Assembly (NCBI RefSeq): GCF_003473295.1
Contig: NZ_QRMP01000026.1
Location: forward strand, 6,427 to 55,905
Direction: 5' to 3'
Source: Parabacteroides sp. AM08-6
Lineage (GTDB): Bacteria; Bacteroidota; Bacteroidia; Bacteroidales; Tannerellaceae
Length of the DNA: 49,479 nt
Shown here: positions 31,225 through 39,963 of the stretch, piece after piece
Numbering within the stretch: the first letter of the stretch is position 1
How the letters are laid out: the number at the start of each line of letters is the position of its first letter
Made by a program: the position numbers and the translations under genes
The notes under the pieces: generated by a model
Told to the model about the DNA's origin: nothing
Seen by the model: the letters and a program-made list of their open reading frames with translations, nothing else
Databases searched by the model: none

Positions 31225-33297
31225 CTACGGGCAGCTTGTGTTCCATTGAAGATTATATGACCCGATGACAAAATAGCTTTGGTTCGCCATGTCTTTGGTG
31301 ATGATGTCCCTTTCCCGCATGAAGCGGATATAACTCTTTGCGGTACGTTCCTTGATGTCCAAGACCTGCTGCAACTGCTCGCAAAGGTCTATGTAGGTGA
31401 TGCGTGTCTGTCGTCCAAAAATGTCCCGTGCGACATTCACCAGCTCCCTTTCCTTGCGCTTTTCCTTTTCCTCTCGTGGTTTCTCGCCCTTGTACACGTG
31501 CATCCCGGCTTCCTTGTCCCATGCAAAGAGCATCAGCGGCACGTCCAGCGGGCTTCCGTCCCTTACTTTCAGGGCTTTCACGACCGACTGGGCGGGTTCA
31601 TCGTCTTTTTCAATGGACAGGATAGTAGCCGCCTTGCGTTGCAGTTCGCTACCCAAATGCCCACGCAGCTTCAAGCCGTTTGGGACAAAATGCAATACAC
31701 ACAGAATACACGTGTTATAGATGCCCGCCAACCGATAAAGTTCATCTATCACCGCCACGCTTTCCGCTTCATCGTTGGCACTTTTCACAAGGTCTGCGAT
31801 GCCGTCAATGACGACCAACCGGATGCCGCCGTATTGGTAGTGAAACTTGTCCATGCTCTGTACAATGGCGTTCAGGCGTTCTTTGCGTGACATACCCGTC
31901 AGGCAGAACGCTTTCAGTTCATCGGGTTTGTCCGGCTGTTTGGCACGTGCCAGCAGGTTGCTTACGTTCTTGAACAGTTGCACTTCCGACTGTTCGGTGT
32001 CATAGAGCAATACTGCCTTGTGCCTGCTATTGGCGGTTATCTGTATGCCCAGCGTATCTGTTTCCGCACCAACCGGGCAGATACAGCCCGCCACGATTGC
32101 GGCTACATAATTGCTCTTTCCCGTTCCCTCGCCCCCGGTGATGCCGAACAGGTTGCCTTGTGTTCCTAACGGAACTTCACCCGCCGAAATAATCACTTGC
32201 GCTTTGGCGGGCGGGTTGTTGAAATCTATCTCGCACGATTTAAGCATAATCAATGTGTCGCTATACAGGTTGTCTAAAAATTCGATAAACAGCTTCAGGA
32301 AATCTTCACGGGTGTTCCCGGCTTTGAAGTAGTCGGATATGTCTTTTTCCTCTTTCGTACCCGGAAGCGGGAGCAGCAGGCGTTTCACGCCAAATTCTTC
32401 CAGTAGTTTTTCCTGCTTGCATGAACTCTCCCTGCCCGTCTTGTCCATGTCAAAGAGCAGGACAATGTGCTTGAAGCGGAACGTCAGCCGGTAAACCAGC
32501 GTGGGCGGTATCGTCACCGTTTCGCTGTTGAAGCAGATAGCGTGAAAGCCGTGCGCCGCCAGCGAAAGCACGTCTTTCTCGCCGCCCGTGATGAATAAGG
32601 TATCGCCTTTGGCTGGCAGTTGTTCCAGCCCGAAACAGTAGTTTTCGCCGAAGCTGCCGCCGTAGAGGAAGCGGGGCGTGGAGAATGGGCGGTACAGCTT
32701 AATGTGCTGTTTGCCCTTGTAGCCGTACATGGGTTCTGCCACCGATGATGTGTAGGTGTACGGTTTGCCTTCTGCCGTTTCGCTGTGGTATTCCCGGAGC
32801 GAGCAGACCTTGTAACGTTCCAGCAGTTCGGACGTGATGCCGTACTGTTGCCAGTACACCAGCTCGGCAAGCGGGAACTTCTGTTCCCGGAACTGGTAGG
32901 GCTTGACGGGCTTTTGGGTTGTTTCTTCGGTTTTGTCCGGCACTGCCCGACGGACGGTTACCGGGGGAACGGAAACCGGAGTGCCGGAAGCCAGCCCCAA
33001 GCCCAAATCCCGGTCGATGATTTCCAGTATCTCCACGAAGTCAGCCGCCCGGTTGCAGTCCAGCCCCTTTAACTGCCCCACGAGGAAGAAACAATCGCCG
33101 CTGTAACTGTCGTTGCCGAAATCTTTCATCTTGTATATGCTGCTCCGGCGGTCGAAATAGATGTTGCAGGAAGCCTTGCTGTCCCCGTACAGCGGGTTAA
33201 GGAAGTTGCGACCTATGCGCCAGTTTCCGGGCAGGTAGTGTTTGAACACCGCCAGCCCGTTACTTGTTCTTTCTAAGATTTCTTCTTTCCTTAGCAT
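31225..33297 (-). CDS. Toprim primase-helicase fusion protein
   Basis: 690 residues. N-terminal primase-like zinc-binding part (residues 1-100), Toprim domain with LFITGGEKDVLSLAAHG at about 230-250 and VLLFDMDKTGRE, and a RecA-like ATPase with Walker A GGEGTGKS at about 388 and Walker B LVVIDGIADL at about 490. The end carries a small winged or helical domain. It probably makes primers and unwinds DNA to replace the complementary strand after transfer. It fills the TraP/primase role. Confidence 0.85.
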   Translation of the reverse strand: MLRKEEILERTSNGLAVFKHYLPGNWRIGRNFLNPLYGDSKASCNIYFDRRSSIYKMKDFGNDSYSGDCFFLVGQLKGLDCNRAADFVEILEIIDRDLGLGLASGTPVSVPPVTVRRAVPDKTEETTQKPVKPYQFREQKFPLAELVYWQQYGITSELLERYKVCSLREYHSETAEGKPYTYTSSVAEPMYGYKGKQHIKLYRPFSTPRFLYGGSFGENYCFGLEQLPAKGDTLFITGGEKDVLSLAAHGFHAICFNSETVTIPPTLVYRLTFRFKHIVLLFDMDKTGRESSCKQEKLLEEFGVKRLLLPLPGTKEEKDISDYFKAGNTREDFLKLFIEFLDNLYSDTLIMLKSCEIDFNNPPAKAQVIISAGEVPLGTQGNLFGITGGEGTGKSNYVAAIVAGCICPVGAETDTLGIQITANSRHKAVLLYDTEQSEVQLFKNVSNLLARAKQPDKPDELKAFCLTGMSRKERLNAIVQSMDKFHYQYGGIRLVVIDGIADLVKSANDEAESVAVIDELYRLAGIYNTCILCVLHFVPNGLKLRGHLGSELQRKAATILSIEKDDEPAQSVVKALKVRDGSPLDVPLMLFAWDKEAGMHVYKGEKPREEKEKRKERELVNVARDIFGRQTRITYIDLCEQLQQVLDIKERTAKSYIRFMRERDIITKDMANQSYFVIGSYNLQWNTSCP

Positions 33298-33619
33298 ACA
33301 GTTGGTGGTTGGTTATCAGGTTGTCGATGTTCTCCTTGTTGCTCCTTATCAGGCGTTCTTCCAGCATCCGGCGTATCTCGCTGACCTTGTAGAAGTAGCG
33401 TCCCCTGATGTTGGAATAGGCGATAGTCCCCGATACCCGCAGGCGTTGCAGGGTCTTTTCGCTTATTTTCAGGAACGTGCAGACCTCGTAACTGTCCACC
33501 CACATATTTTCCTCGCTTGTCTTTTCCACTTCCGAATGATTGAATACATAATCGGCAATGGCGGTAATCTTGTTATCCAGTTCCTTGTAGGCTTTGGACT
33601 CGAATGTTATTATTTCCAT
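33260..33619 (-). CDS. Helix-turn-helix excisionase-like protein
   Basis: 119 residues from the ATG at 33619 (MEIITFESKAYKELDNK). Contains the same HTH (WVDSYEVCTFLKISEKTLQR) and wing as the three genes at 465-3077. It overlaps the primase-helicase start by 38 bp. It lies beside rteC, as do Xis genes in CTnDOT. Likely regulates or assists excision. Confidence 0.8.
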   Translation of the reverse strand: MEIITFESKAYKELDNKITAIADYVFNHSEVEKTSEENMWVDSYEVCTFLKISEKTLQRLRVSGTIAYSNIRGRYFYKVSEIRRMLEERLIRSNKENIDNLITNHQLYAKERRNLRKNK

Positions 33620-33783
33620 AATGGTAACTGATTGATTTGCCGCAAAATTGCATCTTTCTGCGAGATAAAAAATACAAGGTTGTACCAACTTGGTTGAAAT
33701 TTTTTTTAGTGCTTTTTGGGGTGGAATTTAAAGGTGCATTATACTTTTTATTCCTATTTATGTGCTTAATTTGTGTAAAAAGA

Positions 33784-33817
33784 AAAACTACCAAGTTGGT
33801 GGTAACTTGGTAGTTTT
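33784..33817. terminator. Strong hairpin terminator of rteC
   Basis: AAAACTACCAAGTT and AACTTGGTAGTTTT form a perfect 14-bp stem around GGTGGT, 21 bp after the rteC stop. The same ACCAACTTGGT is found inverted at about 33684-33694, which could add a longer-range fold. Confidence 0.8.
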
Positions 33818-33838
33818 CTAATCAGCTAAATATCTTAT

Positions 33839-34684
33839 TTACAAATTATCATCATCCATACGCTTTTGTAGTTGTTCTACTATGAATGTGAAAAAAGCTG
33901 TTCGGTCTTTCTTCCGGTTTTTAAGGCTTAGGTAGGTTCGGTAATAGTCGCCCAGTTCGATGTCAAAAGTATCTTCTACAAATGTCATTACTTCTTTTAT
34001 TGTAGCATTACCATTATTCAGAATTTTAGCAGCAAATAGTCCATATCCCCATTCTATTGCTTCCGATTTCGTCCCAGTCCATTTCAACTTGAAGTTTGAT
34101 AGTTCCGTTTGGGTTTTGTCTGACTGCTGTTTCTTATCCAATAATTGGAGTTGTTGGTTTAGATAGATATTCAGCATATCATTACATAAAATTTTTGCTA
34201 CTTTATAATCAAAGCCTGTCGAAAATGCAGGGTCTTTATCAAGAAAGGAACTATCGGTGCATAGTTGGAAATTCATATATCCCCTTATAAAATAGTAATT
34301 ATCTAAATGGGTTGCTTTTGAACGGTAATACTGGTAGAAGTCTAAATTCCTGTCAAAGAAATATTTCAAGTTCCCTAATTCGCTTGTAAAGTATTCCCTT
34401 TGGGTTTCTGTACTGCCAATAGGACATTTCGTTATGATATTGCATATTTTGTTGTAATAAAGGTATCTGCTTAATATTTCTGGCTTTAATCTCTTGAAGA
34501 AGTCTATTTCGTCTTTTTCATCCTCAAATTTAAAGAGTGATACGTTTGCACGAAGTTCCCAAAATAGTGGTTTGATAAAGTTTACCATATGTGAAGTTTG
34601 TTCCAATGAAAACATATCATCGGAACAAACTTGTGCTATTTCATTCTCTATCTTTTGCAATATATCTTTCGCAAACTGTATCAT
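33839..34684 (-). CDS. rteC: RteC-family regulator
   Basis: 281 residues. RteC domain pattern from the start (MIQFAKDILQKIENEIAQVC) through the C-terminal IELGDYYRTYLSLKNRKKDR. In CTnDOT, RteC binds upstream of the excision operon and activates it. No rteA, rteB or tetQ genes are present in this window, so its inducer is likely different. It starts 8 bp from the end of the cyclophilin-like gene and may be cotranscribed with the cargo operon. Confidence 0.85.
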   Translation of the reverse strand: MIQFAKDILQKIENEIAQVCSDDMFSLEQTSHMVNFIKPLFWELRANVSLFKFEDEKDEIDFFKRLKPEILSRYLYYNKICNIITKCPIGSTETQREYFTSELGNLKYFFDRNLDFYQYYRSKATHLDNYYFIRGYMNFQLCTDSSFLDKDPAFSTGFDYKVAKILCNDMLNIYLNQQLQLLDKKQQSDKTQTELSNFKLKWTGTKSEAIEWGYGLFAAKILNNGNATIKEVMTFVEDTFDIELGDYYRTYLSLKNRKKDRTAFFTFIVEQLQKRMDDDNL

Positions 34685-34691
34685 CTATCCC

Positions 34692-35576
34692 TTATTCATT
34701 GACTAATTCAAAAGTCACATTTATGTCACCTGTATTTTTAAAGGCTTCCACACCGGAGTTGATTTTACCTAACTTCTGCATACTGAAATGCTCTCCGTTC
34801 TGTGCATACATAATCACGAAACTGTGCATTGGCGGGTAATAGACAATTTCCCCCACTTCATAACCACTATTATTTACATCATCCGTAGGTAGAGCTTCGG
34901 GAAAGCGGTAACACATTTCCCGGTTATATAAGTCCAGCATAGGTAGAGTTATCGGAAGTTTTTCCACGAATGCCCGTGTAGTGGCATTGTTTAACAGTGT
35001 AGCGGAAAGTTCTTGACTGCCAAATTTTACTTTAATGTTAAATGCTGATTGGTTCATATTATCTTCTGTTTGATTATTATTGTCTTTTCTTTCAATTACC
35101 ACATCAATAGTAGCGTCCAATTCCCTTATTCTATCAATATCATCTGTCACGTGTCCAATGACAACAATATTCCCAGTAGATGATGATGTTTCTTCATCAT
35201 CGTGGAAGATTACAAAGTCATTTCCTGTAACCCAAAATGCTAAATCCCCGTCTTTCCAGCCATTCTGTATTTCTTCTTCCTTGTACGAAAGGGCAGGGGT
35301 GATGTCACCGCAATAGTCGTGACCTGAATTTGTCAGACGTACCGTTACAGGCAATCGTGATAATAAATCTGTTGCCGCCGTATTGTTATTCAGATAAGCG
35401 TTCAAGACTTTATCACCTATGGTAAGTGTAATAGCTGTTTGCTCTCTATCCTCATTGCTACTTCCGGGATTTTCTATCGGATTTTCCGGTTCTTCTTGGA
35501 AATCATTCTCGCTGCCACAAGCAGAGAGGGAAAAGGTCAGTAACATAGACCACATCATTAAGAATATTCGTTTCAT
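34692..35576 (-). CDS. Lipoprotein with two cyclophilin-like domains
   Basis: 294 residues. Lipobox SLSAC at residue 20. Two related cyclophilin-like domains follow: residues about 48-165 (ITLTIGDKVLNAYLNNNTAA, HDYCGDI, DGDLAFW) and about 182-285 (FNIKVKFGSQELSATLLNN, MCYRFPE, VGEIVYY). They share the G-(x)-L-(x)-ATLLNN-type start and a later GD/GE-(x)-(A/V)-(F/Y) segment. The two are separated by an acidic linker with NNNQTEDN. Likely anchored on the outer or inner membrane facing the periplasm. Last gene of the cargo operon. Confidence 0.75.
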   Translation of the reverse strand: MKRIFLMMWSMLLTFSLSACGSENDFQEEPENPIENPGSSNEDREQTAITLTIGDKVLNAYLNNNTAATDLLSRLPVTVRLTNSGHDYCGDITPALSYKEEEIQNGWKDGDLAFWVTGNDFVIFHDDEETSSSTGNIVVIGHVTDDIDRIRELDATIDVVIERKDNNNQTEDNMNQSAFNIKVKFGSQELSATLLNNATTRAFVEKLPITLPMLDLYNREMCYRFPEALPTDDVNNSGYEVGEIVYYPPMHSFVIMYAQNGEHFSMQKLGKINSGVEAFKNTGDINVTFELVNE

Positions 35577-35582
35577 ACTTTT

Positions 35583-36704
35583 TTATTTGATTGTTCTTAA
35601 ATCTATAACATAACGGAATTTCACTTTTCCGTCTATCACATCTTGATATGCTTTGTCTATGGCAGAAGCATCAGCAGGAATAACCACTGTTTCAGGGTAG
35701 ATGTCGTGGGCTACCGAGTAATCGACTACTTCCTGTGTTTCCTTGATACCACCAATAATGGAAGTCGTGAGGTAACGACCACGCAAGGCTGTCACGCTGA
35801 TATGGGGCGTTTCCTTAGCCGCAGGCATACCGACCACAGCTAATGTGCCACCCACTTTTAAAATATTTATATACATCATAGGATTGTAGTTTGCTGGAAT
35901 AGTGGAAAGGATAAACCGTAAAGTGTTATTCATTCCCTGCAACTCTTCTTCACGTGTTACGTTGATATATTTCTTTGCCCCCAAGCGTAAAGCATCCGCA
36001 CGTTTTTCTTCTGTAATATCGAATACGGTAATTTCCGCCCCCAAGCTAACAAGGTATTGTACAGCCATGTGTCCCAAACCGCCGAAACCTGCTACGCCTA
36101 CTTTATCGCCAGCCTTGATGCCGCACTGCATAATGGGCGACCAAGTTGTAATCCCGGCACACATCAGCGGTCCGATTTTCTCTAACGGAGCATTTTTAGG
36201 GACGCAGATTGCAAAAGCTTCATCTACTACCATATTGGTTGAATAGCCGCCTTGTGTCATTTCACCGCCATGATAGATGTCTTTATTGGCGTAGGTCAGC
36301 ACACGTCCGTCTGTACAATATTGTTCTTGATTATCCTCGCAATATTCACAGTGACGGCAGGAATTTACCATGCAGCCTACCCCGGCAATATCGCCTACCT
36401 TAAATTTGCTTACGGCACTGCCCACTTTTACCACCTCACCTACAATTTCGTGACCGGGAACTATCGGATATGTTTCCTCTTTCCAATCGCTATGTACTTG
36501 ATGAATATCGCTGTGGCAGATGCCGCAGTATAAGGTGCGAATAAGTATGTCATGTTCACCTATGGAATGGCGGGTAAACTCATAGGGTTGGAAACTTCCG
36601 TCCTTGCTGAATAGAGCATAGCCTTTGGACGGTATTCTGTTCTCTTGTGCTGAAACGTGTGTACACATAATGATTGTTGTTAGAATTAATATTATCTTTT
36701 TCAT
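35583..36704 (-). CDS. Exported zinc-dependent alcohol dehydrogenase-like protein
   Basis: 373 residues. Medium-chain zinc alcohol dehydrogenase with catalytic ligands in YCGICHSD (C63, H64) and GHE (H85-E86), structural zinc cysteines at 116, 119, 122 and 130, and the Rossmann motif GFGGLG (206-211). The first 20 residues (MKKIILILTTIIMCTHVSAQ) look like a Sec signal peptide. That is unusual, since these enzymes use NAD(P)H in the cytosol. Close relatives act as NADP-dependent aldehyde reductases (YahK/AdhC type). Confidence 0.85.
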   Translation of the reverse strand: MKKIILILTTIIMCTHVSAQENRIPSKGYALFSKDGSFQPYEFTRHSIGEHDILIRTLYCGICHSDIHQVHSDWKEETYPIVPGHEIVGEVVKVGSAVSKFKVGDIAGVGCMVNSCRHCEYCEDNQEQYCTDGRVLTYANKDIYHGGEMTQGGYSTNMVVDEAFAICVPKNAPLEKIGPLMCAGITTWSPIMQCGIKAGDKVGVAGFGGLGHMAVQYLVSLGAEITVFDITEEKRADALRLGAKKYINVTREEELQGMNNTLRFILSTIPANYNPMMYINILKVGGTLAVVGMPAAKETPHISVTALRGRYLTTSIIGGIKETQEVVDYSVAHDIYPETVVIPADASAIDKAYQDVIDGKVKFRYVIDLRTIK

Positions 36705-36716
36705 CGTTTCAAAGAA

Positions 36717-37262
36717 TTAAAGTTTTCTGATTACCCGGCAAGGATTGCCCACAGCTACACATCTTGCCGGAATACTGCGTGTCACGACACTTCCTGCCCC
36801 GATAGTAGTGCCCTCTCCGATTTCCACTCCGGGTAGAATGACTACCCCGCCACCTATCCACACCTTTTCCCCTATTTTGATAGGTCGTACCGATGCTTTC
36901 CCGGCTGTCCTTTCTTCGGGGTCGATAGGGTGAATAGTGGTATAAAACTTCACGTCCGAGCCGATATATACATTATCGCCAATCTCCACGCCGCCTGCGG
37001 GCTGAAAGGTACAGTTGGCATTGATGAATACACGATGCCCGAAGCGGATATAATTGCCGCCATAGTTGCAGTGCATCGGCGGAGCAATGCTGACATCTTC
37101 CAACGATTGTCGAAAAAGTTCTTTCAATACTTGTTTATCTCCACTTGTATTGAAGCGAAGCATCGCTTTATGCGTTTCGTCCCTCAATGCTACCAGTTCT
37201 TTATCCCATGCCCGATATTCCGTTTCGGGCAATAAATTCTTTTCGTTCTTGTTTTCACTCAT
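36717..37262 (-). CDS. Hexapeptide-repeat O-acetyltransferase (maltose/galactoside type)
   Basis: 181 residues. N-terminal maltose acetyltransferase region (TEYRAWDKELVALRDETHKA), left-handed beta-helix with hexapeptide repeats (VEIGDNVYIGSDVKF), and the catalytic His in TTIHPID. Acetylates sugars or small hydroxyl compounds using acetyl-CoA. It overlaps the RibD-like gene by 8 bp and precedes the alcohol dehydrogenase by 12 bp. Confidence 0.85.
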   Translation of the reverse strand: MSENKNEKNLLPETEYRAWDKELVALRDETHKAMLRFNTSGDKQVLKELFRQSLEDVSIAPPMHCNYGGNYIRFGHRVFINANCTFQPAGGVEIGDNVYIGSDVKFYTTIHPIDPEERTAGKASVRPIKIGEKVWIGGGVVILPGVEIGEGTTIGAGSVVTRSIPARCVAVGNPCRVIRKL

Positions 37263-37989
37263 GGTTATTGTCTTTTTTATGTATTTTATATTTCAACCAT
37301 ACGACACCGTCCCTGCATTGCTTTATATCTATTAGCTCAAGTGATTGCCCATAAGCAGGATATGCGCAATTCTTTCCCTTGTATTCATAAATGGAGGAAA
37401 TGCCGGAAAGCGCATCAATACCCGGATAGATAACCAAGCTTAATTCGTCTATAAGCTGCTTTTTGAGGAATAGCCCGTTCAGCACACCGCCACCGTCCAA
37501 TAACACAAGGCGCATGGCAAATTCATCGTATAACGTATGCAGTGCTTTTTTGTAATCGTGTCCGTCCATTCCGGCAAAAAGATAGGATATGCCCGCTTGC
37601 CGCAGATGTTCCAAGTATTCCTCACTTACATTTTCGCCCAATACAGCTATAATGTTGTCGCCAAACACCTTATCATCCGTATATCTGATAAGACCTTTGG
37701 AATCGAATACGACAAGAGAACGTTTGCTATTCCGATGTCCGATGTAGGTTCGGGGAGCTGTGACAGGTGTAAATGTTTCATTGTCGAATGTTTCCGGAAA
37801 GAAGTGTTTCTGCACACTGTTTCGTCCCAATATCCACGCATCGGCGGAATATCCGTCTTTGATTTCTGTATAAACAGAAAGTACATCTTCGATGTCTTTG
37901 CCGTTGAAAGGCAACGTCCAGCGGTCTGCAACCAAGCGACCGTCCACAGAACTGTTTATGTGGCTTATTATTTTAGGTAATCGTTTCAT
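37255..37989 (-). CDS. RibD C-terminal-type reductase
   Basis: 244 residues. DHFR-fold reductase: the N-terminal HINSSVDGRLVADRWTLPF segment, and the LVLLDGGGVLNGLFLKKQLI segment near residue 165-185. Substrate unknown. No signal peptide, so cytosolic. Member of the AraC-controlled cargo operon, 2 bp after the flavodoxin gene. Confidence 0.8.
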   Translation of the reverse strand: MKRLPKIISHINSSVDGRLVADRWTLPFNGKDIEDVLSVYTEIKDGYSADAWILGRNSVQKHFFPETFDNETFTPVTAPRTYIGHRNSKRSLVVFDSKGLIRYTDDKVFGDNIIAVLGENVSEEYLEHLRQAGISYLFAGMDGHDYKKALHTLYDEFAMRLVLLDGGGVLNGLFLKKQLIDELSLVIYPGIDALSGISSIYEYKGKNCAYPAYGQSLELIDIKQCRDGVVWLKYKIHKKDNNHE

Positions 37990-37991
37990 AT

Positions 37992-38675
37992 TTATTTATC
38001 TTCTAATTCATTAAGCCAATTATCTATTTCAGCTTTCCAATCTCCCGATAGTGTGTAGCCTAAGCGTAATCCTTGTTTAATATCCGCATCCGGGATAGTA
38101 TTTCTGAAATCATCCATGCTTTGTTCTATTCCTACCGCCATGCTCGTGCAGAAAGGAATGACAGTCTTTCCCTTAAAATCATATTCGTTCAAGAAAGTAA
38201 GCACAGCCATAGGTTCACGATATACCCAAATGGGGAAACCGACAAAGACAATGCTATATTTCTCCATATTTTCTACATGGGAAACCAGTGCAGGACGGGC
38301 ATTGTCTTTTACTTCTTGTTGGGCGATAGCGGAACAGTCGCTATGTGATACAGGATAATTTCGCTCTGGGATAATCTCAAAAATATCTCCCCCGATTTGT
38401 TGCTCAATATAGTAAGCTACGGTTTGTGTGTTCCCTGCTTTATTGGTCGCACCGGAAACTCCGTCTGTGCCTTCCGGCACATAGTTCGCACGAGAGAAAT
38501 AGGCAATAAGCACTTCTTTATCATCAAAAGATATAGTATCTTCTGTGTTAGTCGTATCGTTATTGGAGTTATCCGTTTCTATTTCTTCATTTTTACTACA
38601 AAAAGCGAAAAGAAGCAGCAACAATGATAGCATACAAGCTGATAGGATGAATTTTACAAATGCTTTCATCTTCAA
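37992..38675 (-). CDS. Flavodoxin-family lipoprotein
   Basis: 227 residues. A long hydrophobic leader ends in LLFAFC (lipobox), followed by a Ser/Asp/Thr-rich linker and a flavodoxin domain (VLIAYFSRANYV, VFVGFPIWVYREPMAVLTFL and VIPFCTSMAVGI). Binds FMN and could pass electrons at the membrane surface. It is directly adjacent (1 bp) to the CMD-cupin gene. Confidence 0.8.
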   Translation of the reverse strand: MKMKAFVKFILSACMLSLLLLLFAFCSKNEEIETDNSNNDTTNTEDTISFDDKEVLIAYFSRANYVPEGTDGVSGATNKAGNTQTVAYYIEQQIGGDIFEIIPERNYPVSHSDCSAIAQQEVKDNARPALVSHVENMEKYSIVFVGFPIWVYREPMAVLTFLNEYDFKGKTVIPFCTSMAVGIEQSMDDFRNTIPDADIKQGLRLGYTLSGDWKAEIDNWLNELEDK

Positions 38676-39806
38676 TTATTTTAAGAGTTGATAATCTTCT
38701 TCATTTACTGCTTCCAACCATGTGTCCTTATTCTTTTCGGGATTGGGAATGACAGAAAGGTGACTGAACTCATGGCTTGCAGATGCCCCGTGCCAATGCA
38801 CTACTCCCGGACGAATGACAACAACATCTCCGGCTTGAAGTTCACGGGCTGATTGCCCTTGCTCCTGATACCAGCCTTTTCCGGCAGTACATAACAATAT
38901 TTGTGTCCCGGTATGAATGTGCCAGCGAGTACGTGAACCGGCTTCAAATGTTACATTACTGGCTTGGCATTGAGTGACGCTATCGCTCGATACTAAACGC
39001 TGGTTCCATACGGTTCCCGTGAAATAATCAGCAGTTGATATTCTACCTTTCGGAAATACATCTTCGATAGGACAGCCCATTGAAAACTTACGTTCGTATG
39101 CTGCACTCATTACCTTATTGGCACGGTAGGCTTCTTTGTTGCCAACTTGTTCTTTCAGCACATCTATGATGTTCCAAATTTGCATTTCGTTCAATCCTGC
39201 ATTGTTGGCGTAGCGAAGATGTGATTTAAACTGCCCCTCTGTCCCCTCTAAGGCAGACAAGGCAGAAAGGGTTGCCAATTCCCGGTCACTTTCGGAAATG
39301 TTGTCACGTCCGAATATATCGCCAAACAGATGTGCTTTTAGGTAATAATCTATTACCGGAGCAAAATTCATAGCACCACCTGTTACGGGATTGCCTGAAA
39401 GTCGGGTTTGTACTTCTGTCCCCAGTTCCAAGCTACTTTTATTATCAGGAAGTGGTGTTGCTTCTTTTCCTGTTTCATCTACAATTCCTTTGTCTGTTCG
39501 TTCTTTCAATACCGACATAAAGCAACTTATTCCGTTTAGGCTTCGAGGGAATCCGGTATAAGCATAAAGGTGTGTAAGCACTTCTTTGATTTCATTTACA
39601 GTCAGTCCGTTGTCCAGCCCTTTATTCAAGGCTGTACTTAAATTTTTCATATCTCCTTTGGCTGTAAAAGCGGCAATGGGGATAATGCTCTGTTGCCTTT
39701 TTGTCAATTCATTTTCCATATTTTGCGCCATTAAAGGATTGCATAAAGCCAATAGCAATACCCACGCAATCCACATTTTTCTGTTGATAAAACATTCTAT
39801 TTTCAT
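38676..39806 (-). CDS. Exported carboxymuconolactone decarboxylase-cupin fusion
   Basis: 376 residues. Sec-type signal (WIAWVLLLALCNPLMAQ), two carboxymuconolactone decarboxylase/AhpD-like segments (residues about 35-110 and 150-235; LTHLYAYTGFPRSLNG and ATLSALSALEGTEGQFKSHL), and a C-terminal cupin (TRWHIHTGTQILLCTAGKGW, HWHGASASHEF). The CXXC motif of AhpD is absent. First gene of the cargo operon, with its promoter 31 bp upstream. Confidence 0.8.
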   Translation of the reverse strand: MKIECFINRKMWIAWVLLLALCNPLMAQNMENELTKRQQSIIPIAAFTAKGDMKNLSTALNKGLDNGLTVNEIKEVLTHLYAYTGFPRSLNGISCFMSVLKERTDKGIVDETGKEATPLPDNKSSLELGTEVQTRLSGNPVTGGAMNFAPVIDYYLKAHLFGDIFGRDNISESDRELATLSALSALEGTEGQFKSHLRYANNAGLNEMQIWNIIDVLKEQVGNKEAYRANKVMSAAYERKFSMGCPIEDVFPKGRISTADYFTGTVWNQRLVSSDSVTQCQASNVTFEAGSRTRWHIHTGTQILLCTAGKGWYQEQGQSARELQAGDVVVIRPGVVHWHGASASHEFSHLSVIPNPEKNKDTWLEAVNEEDYQLLK

Positions 39807-39836
39807 ACTATTTTCTCTTTAATCATTTATATGTTG

Positions 39837-39844
39837 CAAAATTA
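39837..39844 (-). promoter_or_regulatory. -7 box TAATTTTG of the cargo operon
   Basis: Exact TAnnTTTG on the minus strand, 31 bp from the CMD-cupin start. Divergent from the araC promoter 90 bp away, so the AraC protein may control both. Confidence 0.65.
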
Positions 39845-39930
39845 GGGGATAGTTGGGAGGTGCTTTGTATATAAAACTCTGATGTTCCTACCATTTTCTC
39901 TGATGAATGAAGTATATCCAAATAATGTAG

Positions 39931-39938
39931 TAACTTTG
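39931..39938 (+). promoter_or_regulatory. -7 box TAACTTTG of the araC-like gene
   Basis: Exact TAnnTTTG on the plus strand, 26 bp upstream of the start at 39964. Confidence 0.65.
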
Positions 39939-39963
39939 TGACAGTTAAAACAATAATAGAGCT

